Below, piece after piece: positions 34,317 to 36,046 of a DNA stretch of 36,046 nt (position 1 is the stretch's first letter; the number at the start of each line of letters is the position of its first letter). Under the pieces are notes generated by a model that made no database searches, was not told the origin of the DNA, and saw nothing but the letters and a program-made list of their open reading frames with translations. Both the position numbers and the translations under genes were made by a program. Source of the DNA: Muribaculaceae bacterium (GTDB taxonomy: Bacteria; Bacteroidota; Bacteroidia; Bacteroidales; Muribaculaceae); assembly GCA_017545095.1 (NCBI GenBank), contig JAFYCU010000189.1, positions 1 through 36,046 on the forward strand. Reading direction: 5' to 3'.

Positions 34317-36046
34317 ATGAAACGACATATCCCACAAGCGCTGCTGCTCATCGTGTGCTGGCTATTCCCGGCCGCGATGGTGATTGCAGCAACCACGCCC
34401 GAGACGGCAGAACGCGTGACACAGAACAGCCACACCGGCATTGTGCCTATCGAGCAGATGGCCGATGACTTCAGGTCATTTCTCGAGTCGCACGACTTCT
34501 ATGGCGCCGAAGCCAACGAGCAACGGCGGGCCTACTACGACAAATTGGTTGAAGAGCTCGCCGGCATGAACGACGAGGAGCGCAAAGCCTATGCCACGAC
34601 CAACGGTCTGCAAGCCTACATGGAACAGGAGCGCCAGCTGATTCAAGACCTAGGCAACCAGAAGCTCGATCTGGTCGACGATTTCCTGAGCGACACCTAT
34701 CCCGACAACGCCATCGCCGACCGCAAGCAGGCACGCACCGAGTTGGGCAAAATCCTCACCGAGCAACTCGACAAGCGCAACCACCAGCTGGCCGCCATCG
34801 GCAAAATGGCCAACGTGGGCTACAACGATGTGAGCGCCACCGAAGGCAGCAGCGGCTCGTCGCTGCTGGTGGTGTTGCTGGCCGTGCTTGCTGCCGTGTG
34901 CGGAGCGGGCTACTGGCTCTACCGTCGCAAGGGTCAAGGCAAAAGCCCCGCCACGCCACATGCCCCCACGATGAGCAACCGCCCTGTCGAAGCCGCCACC
35001 GCCCCCACCGGCAGCGACGGCATTGTGGTGCGCCGACGCACCACCTCGGTGCTCAAGCATCAGGACATCAGCGATGTAGTGGACAACGATAGCTACTTGT
35101 GCATCGAAACGTCCAACATGTGTCCCGACTCAGCGGTGCGACGCATCTACATCAAGAACACCTGCGTGAAAGACATCTACAACATGTATGCCGAGGACCT
35201 GCGCAATGCCGCAAATCCGAAAGAAGACGGCTGCATGGTGCTGGGCCGCTGGATACTGGATGGCCAAAGCGACCAATACGACGTGACCCTGGAGGAGATT
35301 GTGCTGCCGGGCGACGATGCCGTGTTCGCCGAATATGAGCTGAACTTTGGCGGCAAAATCAAGCTGAGCGTAGCCGACAAGCTGCGCCGCCTGCGCCGCG
35401 AGAGCAACCTGCAATACGACCTCACCTGCTGGGTGCACTCGCATCCCGGCTTGGGTGTGTTTTTCTCGAATAGCGACAACAACGTGCACAACCAGCTCAA
35501 GCACCCCACCCAGCCACACTTTCTCACGGCCATGGTGGTCGATATCCTCACCCCCGACCAAACAGTGGGCATCTTTACCTTTAAACGCAACGGAGAAGTG
35601 AGTTCGCAGGCCGACCTCAGGCGCATGTATTCGCTCGAGGAGATGTATCAATGGGCGATTGCGAGCGAACGCAGCGGCTTCAACGCACAAGAGCACTTCA
35701 ACCTGCTCTCGCTCTGCGACCACAGCAACGAATGCAGCGGCGTGCAGCTGAGCAACGGTGCCGTGATCGACATCATGCAGCTCACCACCTCGCCAGTTGC
35801 CGGTTTGGCCGGATATGTGCATGGCTTTGCCCGCATCGGCAAAGAACAGCGCACCGAGTATATTGCCGATGCCGTTCGCCGCGAGCGCAGCGTGGCCGGG
35901 AAAGAACGCGTGGGATGCATCGTGGTGGACACCCATTGCAGCCTGCCCACCGTGCGGCGCATGGTGGCCGATGAGCTGTCGAGCCTGCACTTCGTGCTGG
36001 TGTATGCCACCGGCAACGATGAGCTCACCGTCATACCCGTCATCAA
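34317..36046 (+). CDS. membrane-anchored JAB/JAMM isopeptidase, 3' end outside window
   Basis: 576 residues are visible, with no stop before the window edge. Signal peptide (MKRHIPQALLLIVCWLFPAA, about 1-25); helical periplasmic segment (about 30-175); TM helix SLLVVLLAVLAAVCGAGYWL (about 182-201) followed by basic YRRK; then a cytosolic JAB/MPN domain (about 275-450). The JAMM zinc/catalytic set is complete: Glu303 in KEDGCMVLG, His374 and His376 in HSHPGLGVFF, Ser384 and Asp387. Such peptidases remove or process ubiquitin-like tags. A further C-terminal domain (about 460 on) is cut off. It lies 37 nt after the previous stop, as the last visible member of the Ubl-E2 operon. Confidence 0.85.
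   Translation, partial: MKRHIPQALLLIVCWLFPAAMVIAATTPETAERVTQNSHTGIVPIEQMADDFRSFLESHDFYGAEANEQRRAYYDKLVEELAGMNDEERKAYATTNGLQAYMEQERQLIQDLGNQKLDLVDDFLSDTYPDNAIADRKQARTELGKILTEQLDKRNHQLAAIGKMANVGYNDVSATEGSSGSSLLVVLLAVLAAVCGAGYWLYRRKGQGKSPATPHAPTMSNRPVEAATAPTGSDGIVVRRRTTSVLKHQDISDVVDNDSYLCIETSNMCPDSAVRRIYIKNTCVKDIYNMYAEDLRNAANPKEDGCMVLGRWILDGQSDQYDVTLEEIVLPGDDAVFAEYELNFGGKIKLSVADKLRRLRRESNLQYDLTCWVHSHPGLGVFFSNSDNNVHNQLKHPTQPHFLTAMVVDILTPDQTVGIFTFKRNGEVSSQADLRRMYSLEEMYQWAIASERSGFNAQEHFNLLSLCDHSNECSGVQLSNGAVIDIMQLTTSPVAGLAGYVHGFARIGKEQRTEYIADAVRRERSVAGKERVGCIVVDTHCSLPTVRRMVADELSSLHFVLVYATGNDELTVIPVI

Noticed and set aside
33263..34441. Minus-strand open frame of 392 codons opposite the exported-protein genes
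   Set aside because: It overlaps two well-supported plus-strand genes with signal peptides and coupled starts; Gly/Leu/Ala/Cys-rich shadow.
30396..36046. PRTRC or classic Bil-type operon
   Set aside because: PRTRC systems carry ParB-like genes and a short Ubl, and lack such exported proteins. Bil operons as I know them are compact Ubl/E2/E1/JAB sets without signal-peptide proteins. The match is only partial, so I did not use those names.

Overview
The window looks like a chromosomal segment of a Bacteroidota member, order Bacteroidales (Prevotellaceae- or Muribaculaceae-like). The evidence is Bacteroidota-type promoters (TTTG, 19-20 nt, TAnnTTTG) ahead of many genes, BspA-like leucine-rich-repeat (LRR) surface proteins whose C-termini resemble type IX secretion sorting signals, and a Bacteroidota-type (subtype iii) type VI secretion system (T6SS).

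Layout. (1) 1-10.6 kb: a family of secreted LRR proteins. Three are in tandem on the minus strand (the first cut by the window edge) and a fourth is divergent on the plus strand. They carry SusE/CBM-like and InlB-B-like repeat modules. (2) 10.9-12.4 kb: queF-queC-queD (7-deazaguanine/queuosine precursor genes), ended by a strong hairpin. (3) 12.5-16.5 kb: two divergent secreted proteins, an LRR protein and a carbohydrate-module protein, both ending in dockerin-like repeats. (4) 16.8-18.1 kb: a dGTPase-family gene. (5) 18.3-30.2 kb: a NusG-paralogue antiterminator followed by a T6SS operon: ClpV/TssH, TssB, TssC, two different Hcp/TssD proteins, VgrG/TssI, a DUF4280 PAAR-like protein, a candidate effector and a DUF2931 protein whose 5' end appears frameshifted. 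(6) 30.4-36.0 kb: a compact operon joining a ubiquitin-like protein (Ubl), an E2-like conjugating enzyme with an HPN...Cys active site, two exported proteins (one with a Cys-motif repeat, one with a periplasmic domain, a membrane helix and a cytosolic tail), and a JAB/JAMM isopeptidase placed after a signal peptide and a transmembrane helix. The last gene runs off the window.

How it fits together. The NusG paralogue probably helps polymerase through the long T6SS transcript. The T6SS genes supply sheath, tube, spike tip and disassembly ATPase, but the baseplate and membrane-complex genes are not in the window. The Ubl/E2/JAB operon follows on the same strand and shares a 26-nt intergenic motif with the hcp leader. 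Its stop/start overlaps (ATGA) tie a cytosolic E2 to exported proteins. I infer a membrane-anchored ubiquitin-like conjugation/deconjugation system, physically linked to the T6SS, and consider it the most interesting content here. No E1 is visible; it would be expected downstream.

A second pattern is widespread intergenic sequence with strict 7-nt periodicity. It includes a 14-unit array ending three bases before the clpV start codon.
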